Origin: an uncultured Muribaculaceae bacterium
GTDB taxonomy: Bacteria > Bacteroidota > Bacteroidia > Bacteroidales > Muribaculaceae
Length of the DNA: 64,000 bases
Assembly: GCA_910586455.1 (NCBI GenBank)
Contig: CAJUHX010000001.1
Span: 49,115-113,114, forward strand
Direction of reading: 5' to 3'
Position 1 is the stretch's first letter. Every line of letters starts with the position of its first letter. Made by a program: the position numbers and the translations under genes. Below the pieces are notes generated by a model, which saw only the letters and a list, made by a program, of their open reading frames with translations, was not told the origin of the DNA and did no database searches. Positions 25,518 through 34,221 of this stretch are shown piece after piece.

Positions 25518-27041
25518 TCAGTTGTTGAGGCGGAGCATGGCCTCGATTATACGTCTGTCGTTCTGCAGGCGGGGCACCTTGCGTTGGCCGCCGAGTTTGC
25601 CGGTGCTTGCGAGCCAGCTGTCGAAGAGGCCGGTGCGCGCAGTGGTGATGGTGAGCCGGGCCAGAAAAATGTCGCCGGTGCGCTTGGCCTGGTAGTCTGA
25701 GTTCACGCGGCAAAGGCAGCTGTCGAGCATGTCGGCGAATGCCTCAATGTCGTGCGGCGGAGTAGTCCACTCTATAAGCCACTGGTGATGACCGCGGCTC
25801 GAATCAGTGGTATATACCGGAGCGGCGGTATAGTCCGACACTCTTGCGCCGGTGGCTTCGCAAGCCATGGCCAGAGCCTTGTCTGCGTTGTGTACCATCA
25901 GTTCCTCTCCGAAGGCATTGATGTAGTGGCTGGTGCGCCCGGCAATGGAAATCATCAGCGGGTCGACGCTATGTACAGTCACTGTATCGCCTATGGAGTA
26001 GCGCCATAGTCCGTTGCACGAGCTTATCAGCAAAGCGTATGTTTCACCCGGCTCTGCTTTCCATGCCGGCAGGGGCGCTTCGGGGTCGGCCGGGTCGGCA
26101 TCAAGCGGACGGAACTCATAGAACACGCCGGTGTCGAGCAGCAGTTGCATGGCACCGTGTTCGCGCGAAGTCTGCACGGCAAAGAAGCCTTCCGAGGCAT
26201 TGTAGGTTTCGAGATAGCGCATGCGGGCGGGGTCGGTCAGGCGGGCATACTGCTCGCGATATGGCTCGAATGATATGCCTCCGTGGAAAAAGACCTCCAG
26301 ATTGGGCCATACGTCGTGGATATTGTCGGCGCCGATGTATTCGATTACCTGCCTCAACACAGTCATAAACCATGAGGGCACTCCCGAGATATTGGTGACA
26401 TCTTCGTGAGCCGAGTCCTGCACCAGCAGAGTTAGTTTGCGAGTCCAGTCCGGCAGAAGGGCGACATCGCGCGAGGGTATGCGCAGCAAGCCGGCGAGCG
26501 GATTTATGGCCTCTATAAGATGGGCCGAGAGGTCGCCGATTCTGGCCCCGGCCGGATTTTCGGCCTTGCTAAGTTCGTTGGCGAAACTGCCACCGAGTAT
26601 AAAAGCCTTGCCGGCGAACAGACGCGAGTCGGGGTACAGGTTCAGATAATGCGCCACTACATCGCGGCCGCCGGCGTAGTGGTTCAGCCTTAGCGAGTGG
26701 TCCGTCACCGGAATATACTTGCTCTTACCCTCCGAAGTGCCCGACGACTGGGCGAAGCGCCGACACCGTCCGGGCCAAAGGATATCGCTTTCGCCGGCCA
26801 GCATACGCATTATGTCGGGCCGCAGGGTTTCATAGTCAGTCACCGGCAGGCGTCCGGCAAAGTCGGCGTATGACTTAATGCCGTCGAAGCGGTGCAGCCG
26901 TCCGTAAGCTGTATCGCGGGCCATAGCCGCCAGACGCAGCATCTGGGCCGTCTGCACGGCCTTCACATGTCCGGTCCAGCTGCGTGCAGCCTTGACCCGG
27001 CGGTTGAAATAATATTTTAATAACGGAGTAAGATTGAGCAT
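25518..27041 (-). CDS. GH3 auxin-responsive-type acyl-adenylating protein
   Basis: 507 residues from the ATG at 27041 (MLNLTPLLKYYFNRR, the usual bacterial start). Motif SSGTSEGKSKYIPVT is the phosphate-binding loop of adenylate-forming enzymes; YNASEGFFAVQ and GDTVTVHSVDPLMISIAGR are further family blocks. Plant members join amino acids to jasmonate or auxin; in Bacteroidota the acyl and amine partners are not known. Cytoplasmic, no signal peptide. Divergent from the Na/Pi cotransporter. Confidence 0.9.
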   Translation of the reverse strand: MLNLTPLLKYYFNRRVKAARSWTGHVKAVQTAQMLRLAAMARDTAYGRLHRFDGIKSYADFAGRLPVTDYETLRPDIMRMLAGESDILWPGRCRRFAQSSGTSEGKSKYIPVTDHSLRLNHYAGGRDVVAHYLNLYPDSRLFAGKAFILGGSFANELSKAENPAGARIGDLSAHLIEAINPLAGLLRIPSRDVALLPDWTRKLTLLVQDSAHEDVTNISGVPSWFMTVLRQVIEYIGADNIHDVWPNLEVFFHGGISFEPYREQYARLTDPARMRYLETYNASEGFFAVQTSREHGAMQLLLDTGVFYEFRPLDADPADPEAPLPAWKAEPGETYALLISSCNGLWRYSIGDTVTVHSVDPLMISIAGRTSHYINAFGEELMVHNADKALAMACEATGARVSDYTAAPVYTTDSSRGHHQWLIEWTTPPHDIEAFADMLDSCLCRVNSDYQAKRTGDIFLARLTITTARTGLFDSWLASTGKLGGQRKVPRLQNDRRIIEAMLRLNN

Positions 27042-27154
27042 ATTCGATACCTCCTCAGCGCGTGAAGTAGCCACTGCTGAGGTCACATATAGCAAAATTA
27101 CAAATTATTTCGCAAAACTAATCGGTTTTTGTTTAATTATTATTAAAAAATCAT

Positions 27155-27162
27155 TAACTTTG
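27155..27162 (+). promoter_or_regulatory. -7 element of the Na/Pi cotransporter
   Basis: TAACTTTG, a perfect TAnnTTTG, 49 nt before the ATG. The nearest upstream TTG is about 23 nt away, so the -33 box is weak. Confidence 0.55.
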
Positions 27163-27211
27163 TGCCGCGAAGTTCCTCTTCGCAACCACAAAGCCCAATT
27201 ACAGTACAATA

Positions 27212-29056
27212 ATGGACTATAGTATTTTTGATTTTCTATGCCTTCTCGGAGCTGTAGGATTGTTTCTTTACGGCATGAAGGTAATGAGTGAAGGTTTGCA
27301 AAAGGCCGCCGGCGACCGCCTGCGTAACATTCTGTCGGCCATGACCCGCAACCGCTTTACCGGCACACTCACCGGCTTCGCAATCACCGCATTGATTCAG
27401 AGTTCATCAGCCTCCACTGTAATGGTGGTAAGTTTCGTTAATGCCGGCCTGATGACCCTGGCTCAGTCGATGGCGGTGATAATGGGTGCCAACGTAGGTA
27501 CCACCTTTACAGCATGGGTGATAGCCCTGTTCGGATTCAAAGTCAACATCTCCACTTTTGTGATGCCGCTTATTGCCGTGGCAGTAGTGCTGCTGCTGTC
27601 CAATAAGAGCAAGGCCAAGAGCATGGGTGAATTCCTTATAGGCTTCAGCTTCCTGTTCATGGGTCTGGACATGATCAGCGCCTACGTGCCCGACCTGCAG
27701 AGCAACCCCGATATGTTCGCCTACCTGAAACACTACGCTTCGATGGGCGTCACCTCCATACTGATATTCCTGCTGGTTGGCCTGCTGCTGACAATGGTAA
27801 TACAGTCGTCGGCGGCAACCTTCGCCATCACACTGATTATGTGCAGCAAAGGCTGGATTGGCTACGACCTGGCCTGCGCGCTTGTGCTCGGCTCCAACAT
27901 CGGTACCACCATCACACCCATTCTGGCCTCGATGAGCGGTAATGTGGCCGCAAAGCGTACCGCCATGGGGCATCTGCTGTTCAACTTTCTGGGCACTATA
28001 TGGTGTGTGTGCATATTCATTCCGTTCGCCAATTTAAACGCATGGCTCACCGAAACCATTGGCCAGGGCGACCCCAACGCCCTGTTCGGCTTCGTAAACG
28101 GCCTCGAAGCCACCGACCCGCAGGTGTACAACAACCTGTTCAACAACTCACTGCCCGACGGCAACGACCTATATCAGCGCGTGAGCGCCGCCCAGATGAC
28201 TGTGGCACAGATGCAGATGAGCGTATCGTTCGGACTGTCGATATTCCACACCACATTCAATCTGGTCAACCTCGGCATAATGATATGGTTCACAAAACTG
28301 TATGTGCGCATAGTAGAGTGGCTGGTGCCCAACAAGAAGAAAGGCGACGAAGAGGAATTCAGCCTCAAGTTCATACGTGGCGGCCTTATGAACGCAGCCG
28401 AACTCAACATTGCCCAGGCCGAAAAAGAAATCAGCGTATACGCCCAGCGTGTTGGGCGCATGATTACTATGGGTCAGACACTTATTCACACCCAGGAAGG
28501 CTCCGAGGAATACAACAACCTGTATTCGCGCATTGAAAAATACGAAGACATATCGGACCGCATGGAACTCGAAATAGCCCAGTATCTGAACCGATGCGCC
28601 GAAGGCCGGCTTTCAAACGAAGGCAAGATGAAGATTGCCGGCATGCTCACCATAATTGCCGAAATCGAAAGCATTGCCGACTGCTGTCTGGGTATCGGCA
28701 AAATCATGGCTCGAAAAATCGAGAGTCACGCCGAATTCAACGACGAAATATACCACAACATCGACACCATGTACAACTACGTCAAGGAGGCCATGGAGTT
28801 GATGAACAGCCAGCTGAGCGACATCGAGAATGTAAGCCAGAGTACGCTCATGCAGTCGTACAACAAGGAACGCGAGATAAACAACATGCGCAACACTCTG
28901 CGCAACGCAAACGTGGAGAACATCAACAAACAGCACTATGCATATCAGGCCGGCATCTACTATATGGACATCATCAGCGACCTGGAGCGCACCGGCGACT
29001 ACATCATAAATGTAATCGACAGCCTCCGCGAGCAGTTCCGCAAAAAACCGGCTTAA
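27212..29056 (+). CDS. Na/Pi cotransporter with PhoU-like domain
   Basis: 614 residues. The membrane half holds two Na_Pi_cotrans repeats with the hallmark glutamine-serine motifs (ALIQSSSAST near residue 62 and MVIQSSAATF near residue 194). The C-terminal part from about 380 is helical, PhoU-like. It imports phosphate with sodium at the inner membrane. The last codons and stop (from 29044) are the first bases of the tandem repeat array that follows, so the 3' end of this gene has been copied along with the repeat. Confidence 0.95.
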   Translation: MDYSIFDFLCLLGAVGLFLYGMKVMSEGLQKAAGDRLRNILSAMTRNRFTGTLTGFAITALIQSSSASTVMVVSFVNAGLMTLAQSMAVIMGANVGTTFTAWVIALFGFKVNISTFVMPLIAVAVVLLLSNKSKAKSMGEFLIGFSFLFMGLDMISAYVPDLQSNPDMFAYLKHYASMGVTSILIFLLVGLLLTMVIQSSAATFAITLIMCSKGWIGYDLACALVLGSNIGTTITPILASMSGNVAAKRTAMGHLLFNFLGTIWCVCIFIPFANLNAWLTETIGQGDPNALFGFVNGLEATDPQVYNNLFNNSLPDGNDLYQRVSAAQMTVAQMQMSVSFGLSIFHTTFNLVNLGIMIWFTKLYVRIVEWLVPNKKKGDEEEFSLKFIRGGLMNAAELNIAQAEKEISVYAQRVGRMITMGQTLIHTQEGSEEYNNLYSRIEKYEDISDRMELEIAQYLNRCAEGRLSNEGKMKIAGMLTIIAEIESIADCCLGIGKIMARKIESHAEFNDEIYHNIDTMYNYVKEAMELMNSQLSDIENVSQSTLMQSYNKEREINNMRNTLRNANVENINKQHYAYQAGIYYMDIISDLERTGDYIINVIDSLREQFRKKPA

Positions 29057-29075
29057 ACACCAATATACCTTGTAC

Positions 29076-29105
29076 CCCACCGTCGTCCTCGACGGTGGGT
29101 GCCAC
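29076..29105 (-). repeat. REP-like hairpin A in repeat copy 1
   Basis: Arms 29076-29085 and 29090-29099 are perfectly complementary, loop 4 nt; the minus strand reads GTGG at 29105-29102 just before the hairpin. The same element recurs in copies 2-4. Confidence 0.7.
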
Positions 29106-29188
29106 GTACGCCCCCAAAAGTGGAAGCATCCTTGCCTCCACAGTGCAAACGAATAAAACATTTTATGTTTGTGGAAACACGGGCACCA

Positions 29189-29218
29189 GCCCTCCTGTCG
29201 GGACGACAGGAGGGCTAC
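29189..29218 (-). repeat. REP-like hairpin B in repeat copy 1
   Basis: Arms 29189-29200 and 29204-29215 pair over 12 bp around GGA; the minus strand reads GTAG at 29218-29215 directly before it. Copies 2-4 have the same element with one G fewer, and a solitary copy stands at 33951-33977. Confidence 0.72.
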
Positions 29219-30257
29219 AAACGACACCTAAAATATAGCTCTATAGTACTATAGTCATTCTAAAATATAGACATATTGATAATGCTGCTTTCATCATTTT
29301 AATAAAACCGGCATAAACACTAATATACCTTGTACCCCACCGTCGTCCTCGACGGTGGGTGCCACGCACGCCACCGGGAGTGGAGGCATCCTTGCCTACA
29401 CAGTGCAAACGAATAAAACATTTTATGTCCGTGGCAACACGGGCGCCAGCCCTCCTGTCGGGACGACAGGAGGCTACAAACACCACATAAAAACTATAGC
29501 TCGTACTATATCTTTGCCATGTGAAATCAAATATAGGCATATTGATAATGCAGCTTACGTCATTTTAATAAAACCGGCTTAAACACCAATATACCTTGTA
29601 CCCCACCGTCGTCCTCGACGGTGGGTGCCACGTACGCCCCCAAAAGTGGAAGCATCCTTGCCTCCACAGTGCAAACGAATAAAACATTTTATGTTCGTGG
29701 CAACACGGGCGCCAGCCCTCCTGTCGGGACGACAGGAGGCTACAAACACCACATAAAAACTATAGCTCGTACTATATCTTTGCCATGTGAAATCAAATAT
29801 AGGCATATTGATAATGCAGCTTACGTCATTTTAATAAAACCGGCTTAAACACCAATATACCTTGTACCCCACCGTCGTCCTCGACGGTGGGTGCCACGTA
29901 CGCCCCCAAAAGTGGAAGCATCCTTGCCTCCACAGTGCAAACGAATAAAACATTTTATGTTCGTGGCAACACGGGCGCCAGCCCTCCTGTCGGGACGACA
30001 GGAGGCTACAAACACCACATAAAAACTATAGCTCTATAGTACTATAGTCATTCTAAAATATAGACATATTGATAATGTTGCTTTCGTCATTTTAATATTT
30101 CTTTATTTTTAAACTCACACATACACGCCTATAAATCAGTAGTCTACAATATTTGTTTTGCATATTATCCACTTATTCAACCTCTGTACAAATTGCAATT
30201 ACCACCATTTGATATACAGAAGTTTGCTACTATAATAAAAAAAAGTTTGAATTATAG

Positions 30258-30288
30258 TTGCAAAATTCAAAAATATACTTTATATTTG
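30258..30288 (+). promoter_or_regulatory. Promoter of the C13-like protein gene
   Basis: TTG at 30258-30260, 20-nt spacer, TATATTTG at 30281-30288. The leader to the ATG at 30492 would be about 195 nt. The 97-261 positions after the array (30097-30257) are AT-rich and I see nothing else in them. Confidence 0.72.
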
Positions 30289-30312
30289 CCGCAGACAAAA
30301 ACACAACTGCGT

Positions 30313-30458
30313 ATGAAGTCGATCAATCCGAACCACGCTCCGTTCACAACACGTGTTCAGCACCGACGATGAAGCCACAATATATCGGCTCCGTTGCTGA
30401 CGCATATCTGCCTGACGGAACCACCGACGGCAATCAATATGAAGGCCGGATTTACTAA
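30313..30458 (+). other. Two short overlapping leader ORFs (19 and 29 codons)
   Basis: Within the leader, an ATG at 30313 opens 19 codons ending at 30372; its stop overlaps a second ATG (ATGA, 30369-30372) opening 29 codons that end at 30458, 33 nt before the big ORF. The coupled layout could be a translated regulatory leader, or chance. No ribosome-binding site is obvious. Confidence 0.25.
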
Positions 30459-30491
30459 ATATCACATCAAGTTGGACTAACAGATTTTACC

Positions 30492-32954
30492 ATGAAAAAA
30501 AGTATTTATCACACTATCGCAGCAATAATTGCGATGTTGTTCCTGACCGCCGAAAGTGCTATTGCCGGGCCTGTCAGTGAAGAAGATGCGTACGAACTTG
30601 TGTCGGGGCAAATAACCGAAACCGGAGCAAACTATTACATCTGTGAAACTGACGATGATAGTCTGTGGCAGTTTTTCGTAGATGTTGAGCCTACAAAGGC
30701 TTGGGCACACGACTGTTATCTAATCTCTATTCCAAAAGAGGGAGAAAGTGATGCTGTGTCGGTATCGAAAGAAAAACGCCGTTTCCCGCCTAAAGTTCGC
30801 ATGCGTCCGTACAAGGTTGAGAAGCCGCCAATGAAAACTCCAGCTCTGTCTGCCCCAAGTTTTGCCACAGGACAACGACCGACAAAATTCCGGGGTAATA
30901 TATACGCTCTTATCGTAAATGGTGGTGGTGATGTCAGATTGAATTCTGAGTATGACTGGAATGATTGTGCATACATTTACAATACATTGCGTATTACTTA
31001 CGGTGTTCCTAAAGAAAATATCGAGGTATTGTTTAATGATGGCGGAGCGCCGTTTGCCGACATGCTTGACTCTGATGATGAGATGGTTGATTCGAATCCC
31101 GACCTTGATGGTGACGGAGAAAAAGATGTTACCGGGATTTCAACATCTGCTAATTTCCAGAATGTAGTTAACAGTATAGCAGAGAGAATATCGGATGAAG
31201 ACATGTTCTTCCTCTTTCTAAAAGGTCCGGCAGACCGCAGTAATGAAGATGGAACCATGCTGTACTTTTGGGGAACCGAGGAAATGGAATTAGATATAGT
31301 TACCAAAAATAAGTTGGCAACTATGTTACAGCCGATTCTCGACCGTGATTGTTTGAAAAATATTGTATTGGCTTACAACTATTCCGGCGATTATCCTGCA
31401 GAGTTCAAGAAAGAGGGAGTATTTGTAACAACTGCCTGCGGAAAGAAGCAAGAAATGACTCGTCTTCACGGAGAATCATGCTACGACTTTCCGTATCTAT
31501 GGATATCCGCAATAAATAGGGTTGACCCGTATGGAACTAATGTTGGCTCTGATTATAATGAAGATGGATACATATCCATGCTTGAGGCATTCAATAATGT
31601 ATATGAACGTCGGAAATTTACAGCTAATCCGCAGTATTACAGCAGTTCATCAAAGTTCGCAAATATGCTTAACATGGATTATATTCTATCGTCCGACGAA
31701 CTATATATAGCTGATGAGGAAAAACAAAACCAAGGTTGGAATTATTTACTTTATTCGGATACCTTTTGGAATAGTCCGGATATATGGATTCGTACCGGTT
31801 CGGAAGATGAAGGAAATAATATAATAAGCTCCAGCAAAGCTTATGTTTATGTCAGAGTTCATAATAATTCATGGAAAGCCAGCCCCGAAGATAAAAAAGT
31901 TCATGTAGCCTGGAGTTTTAATAGCCTTAATTTGCGTTCTGAGGTCGTTATGGGGCTAGAACATTTGTCATCAATTTCTACCGGAGGTTATATCGGAGCT
32001 GTTTCATTACCTTCGATACCGGCATTCTCAAGTACCGTGGTTGAAATACCTTGGCAATTGTCTTCTAGACTACAGGATGTTATCAATAGCGATAATCCTT
32101 TGGGCAGTGTATCAATCTGTGCAGAGATTGCGACAAACAACGGCATAATTAAGATGCATACACACCCATCCTATGGCGATTTTAATCAGACAATCAGGAG
32201 TGATAGAAGTATTGCAGTACGTAACGTCCTTCTGCCTAAGTATGCGGATCATGGCAGTTCCACATGTATTCGTACTGCTTTCATTATGAGAAATAATTTA
32301 AGTAGTACCGCCCTATATAATCTGTCTTTTGTATTTGATGATGAAACGATTGGACAGCATAACGCTCTTTTAGAAATGCCCCTTGAATTATATAACAGAT
32401 GGGTTGATTCTGGTGCCGACTCGTGCTGGCAATCAGGCCTACCTCTCATATATGACGATTGTGTTCATTTGCCAATCAGTTCACATTACCAATGTAATAG
32501 AATTCCTTTGGAACCTAATGAATCTGTGGTTCTCAATGTGGTTTCATTCCAAAATAATGTGGGTCTTGGTAATTTTTTGCACTTTGATTTGGTTATGAAA
32601 GACGCGAATGGAAAGACGATTGACGGAATGCATGTGCAACTTCCTTTCTTTATGATGGCAATCCCGCTTGAAATCGATGAGGATGGTTCTATATCCCAAT
32701 CATTTGTGAGAAATAATGATATACTACAACAGTCTGTTCTAAAAGTTGAACTTACAAAAATAGTTGACCGGACTACTCCTACATTGATTACAATCAGCGA
32801 TGCCAATACCGCCCGTATAGTCAAGACTATTGATGTATGCGAAGGTGAGAAAGTTTGTGAAGTGAACTTGTCCGGATTACCCAAAGGCTTGTATGTAGTC
32901 AATCTGGTTGAGTGCGGTGTGATTATAGATAATTTGAAGATTTCTTTACCATAA
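30492..32954 (+). CDS. Secreted C13 (legumain/caspase-like) peptidase homologue with both catalytic residues replaced
   Basis: 820 residues with a signal peptide (to about 26). Residues about 135-400 follow bacterial C13-like peptidases: ALIVNGGGD, EYDWNDCAYIYNTL, a DLDGDGEKD calcium-type loop (about 203-212), and YNEDGYISMLEAFN (355-368). Where active homologues have the catalytic His in a DHGG-like motif, this one has FLKGPAD (Lys244); where they have Cys in EQCYSGG, it has YNYSGD (Asn296). It should therefore be inactive as a protease. The rest is beta-rich; the last 60 residues (LSGLPKGLYVVNLVE) resemble a type IX secretion tail, so it is probably surface-exposed. The gene is AT-rich next to its neighbours. 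A binding or decoy role is possible. Confidence 0.78.
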   Translation: MKKSIYHTIAAIIAMLFLTAESAIAGPVSEEDAYELVSGQITETGANYYICETDDDSLWQFFVDVEPTKAWAHDCYLISIPKEGESDAVSVSKEKRRFPPKVRMRPYKVEKPPMKTPALSAPSFATGQRPTKFRGNIYALIVNGGGDVRLNSEYDWNDCAYIYNTLRITYGVPKENIEVLFNDGGAPFADMLDSDDEMVDSNPDLDGDGEKDVTGISTSANFQNVVNSIAERISDEDMFFLFLKGPADRSNEDGTMLYFWGTEEMELDIVTKNKLATMLQPILDRDCLKNIVLAYNYSGDYPAEFKKEGVFVTTACGKKQEMTRLHGESCYDFPYLWISAINRVDPYGTNVGSDYNEDGYISMLEAFNNVYERRKFTANPQYYSSSSKFANMLNMDYILSSDELYIADEEKQNQGWNYLLYSDTFWNSPDIWIRTGSEDEGNNIISSSKAYVYVRVHNNSWKASPEDKKVHVAWSFNSLNLRSEVVMGLEHLSSISTGGYIGAVSLPSIPAFSSTVVEIPWQLSSRLQDVINSDNPLGSVSICAEIATNNGIIKMHTHPSYGDFNQTIRSDRSIAVRNVLLPKYADHGSSTCIRTAFIMRNNLSSTALYNLSFVFDDETIGQHNALLEMPLELYNRWVDSGADSCWQSGLPLIYDDCVHLPISSHYQCNRIPLEPNESVVLNVVSFQNNVGLGNFLHFDLVMKDANGKTIDGMHVQLPFFMMAIPLEIDEDGSISQSFVRNNDILQQSVLKVELTKIVDRTTPTLITISDANTARIVKTIDVCEGEKVCEVNLSGLPKGLYVVNLVECGVIIDNLKISLP

Positions 32955-32964
32955 TAATAATTTA

Positions 32965-33002
32965 GAGTTTTTGCATCGTATTTCCGTACGATGCAAAAAC
33001 TC
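32965..33002 (+). terminator. Perfect 16-bp hairpin between the two secreted-protein genes
   Basis: Arms 32965-32980 and 32987-33002, 6-nt loop. No T-run follows, so it may be a processing or attenuation element rather than a classic terminator. Confidence 0.55.
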
Positions 33003-33020
33003 GATATAAAACGAACAACT

Positions 33021-33896
33021 ATGAAAAAAATGATATTATACATAATTATGCTGCTGTTTGCCATACCGTTTGCGGCAGGTCAGCATTTATATTATGACTA
33101 TTTTTATAGAGTCTACGACGATCCAAGTAGGAATTACTATTCGCCGCCGATGAAAATTTATCCGGTAGACGGATGGTATACACTTGAAATCGAGAATTTG
33201 CACACTTTCTATATCTCTACAACATTAAACGAGGAAGATGGAACCGGATTCGTTGCGGGGATGTATTTCTTTGACTTGGATGTTGATAATCTGGGTGAGC
33301 AGGTAGTGCCTCAAAAATTCAATAAGATAACCGCAGTACCTTCGCCAATGCCCTGGGTGGGTGATTACCGCATAGAGATTGCCGAGGACCTTTCAGTAGC
33401 TGTCTTTACACCCATCGGGCCTTATTTTAAGCCGGAATACCCGATCTATTTATTTGAAGGAGTTGATAAGAGATTTGAGTTTAAAATAGTGGATGAGTAT
33501 GTTTATTCGTATGATTTTATAGGAGAAGATAAACTCAGAGCAGGAAGCAAGATTAGATTATTTGCAAATATTCCAATGAAAAGCTACAAACAGCCCGGAA
33601 ATATTGTACCAAGAGGTAAATTTACATTTGAGCCGGGAATAAGTTATGAAAATGTAATGTTGCTCGAGGATTTTGAGGGCACTATGACAGCATCGCACGA
33701 CGGAGTTTACGGCTCACCAATGATGGTTGAGTTTATACCCTTGCATGATGACGGTGGTGTGACATCAGTTGAAGATGTCGGTGTTTCCGATACCACTGTC
33801 CGTTATTTCAATCTTCAGGGCCTGGAGGTGGAAAAGCCTCAGTGCGGTATCTATGTCGAACTGTCGAACGGCAGGTCGCGGATGGTGAAATTGTAA
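33021..33896 (+). CDS. Secreted protein of unknown function with sorting-like C-terminus
   Basis: 291 residues from the ATG at 33021 (MKKMILYIIMLLFAIPFAAG, a signal peptide); the longer frame from 32991 starts inside the hairpin. The body is beta-rich with many aromatic residues (YYDYFYRVYDD) and no motif I recognise. The C-terminus (YFNLQGLEVEKPQCGIYVEL, then a basic RSRMVKL end) resembles the short tails used for secretion in Bacteroidota. AT-rich like the preceding gene, probably co-transcribed with it across the hairpin. Confidence 0.75.
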   Translation: MKKMILYIIMLLFAIPFAAGQHLYYDYFYRVYDDPSRNYYSPPMKIYPVDGWYTLEIENLHTFYISTTLNEEDGTGFVAGMYFFDLDVDNLGEQVVPQKFNKITAVPSPMPWVGDYRIEIAEDLSVAVFTPIGPYFKPEYPIYLFEGVDKRFEFKIVDEYVYSYDFIGEDKLRAGSKIRLFANIPMKSYKQPGNIVPRGKFTFEPGISYENVMLLEDFEGTMTASHDGVYGSPMMVEFIPLHDDGGVTSVEDVGVSDTTVRYFNLQGLEVEKPQCGIYVELSNGRSRMVKL

Positions 33897-34221
33897 CAGC
33901 CTCTAAACTTCAGGTTCGGGCCACAATGTTGTACCCGACCTTTGAGCCGGCCCCCTGTCGGGACGACAGGGGGCTACATTTGGTGTATCAAAATTCGCGG
34001 TGTTGTGGACTGTAAACTGTGGCGCAAGCCTTGCAATAATTTTCAATTGCTTTCTTTAATAAATGTAACATAGTTGAAACCTTTAAAATTGTACTTCTGA
34101 CGGAAGGCCGGCATATACCATTGGGGCGCTTCCATAAAATTGCTTTTACCTAAAAACGCCACAAAGTTACAAAATGTTTTAAAATTATGTTTTATAACAT
34201 GTGATTTTTTACACAAAAAAT
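33897..34221. other. Intergenic region with REP-like hairpins
   Basis: No gene. It holds an imperfect hairpin at about 33913-33940 (inner ACAA/TTGT), the REP-like hairpin at 33951-33977, and an AT-rich remainder before the convergent response-regulator gene. Confidence 0.6.
33951..33977 (-). repeat. Solitary REP-like hairpin of the array family
   Basis: Arms 33951-33960 and 33964-33973 pair perfectly around GGA, and the minus strand reads GTAG (33977-33974) before the hairpin. Loop and inner stem (CTGTCGGGACGACAG) are identical to hairpin B of the tandem array about 4 kb away. Confidence 0.72.

Larger units (their letters stand above)
29044..30096. repeat. Array of four tandem 260-266 bp repeats with REP-like hairpins
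   Basis: Copies start at 29044, 29304, 29570 and 29836, each with the sequence AAAACCGGC. Each unit has a first hairpin (about 10-bp stem, loop TCCT), a middle imperfect hairpin around GGCATCCTTGCC, a second hairpin (about 11-12-bp stem, loop GGA) and an AT-rich tail. Copies 1 and 4 share one version of the tail with CTATAGTACTATAG; copies 2 and 3 share another, so the array is a mosaic. On the minus strand both GC-rich hairpins are preceded by GTGG or GTAG, as in REP elements. No protein is likely encoded; the repeated 75-residue frames lack support. Confidence 0.9.

Noticed and set aside
29241..29848. Repeated 75-99 residue reading frames on both strands of the repeat array
   Set aside because: They exist only because the DNA is repeated, run through hairpins, have no signal peptide or family resemblance, and no ribosome-binding site.
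29044..30096. CRISPR array
   Set aside because: Units of 260 bp without short identical repeats and variable spacers, and no cas genes nearby.
30258..30458. 66-residue ORF upstream of the C13-like gene
   Set aside because: Its start would be the TTG of the promoter -33 box, upstream of the transcription start; only the later micro-ORFs could be translated.
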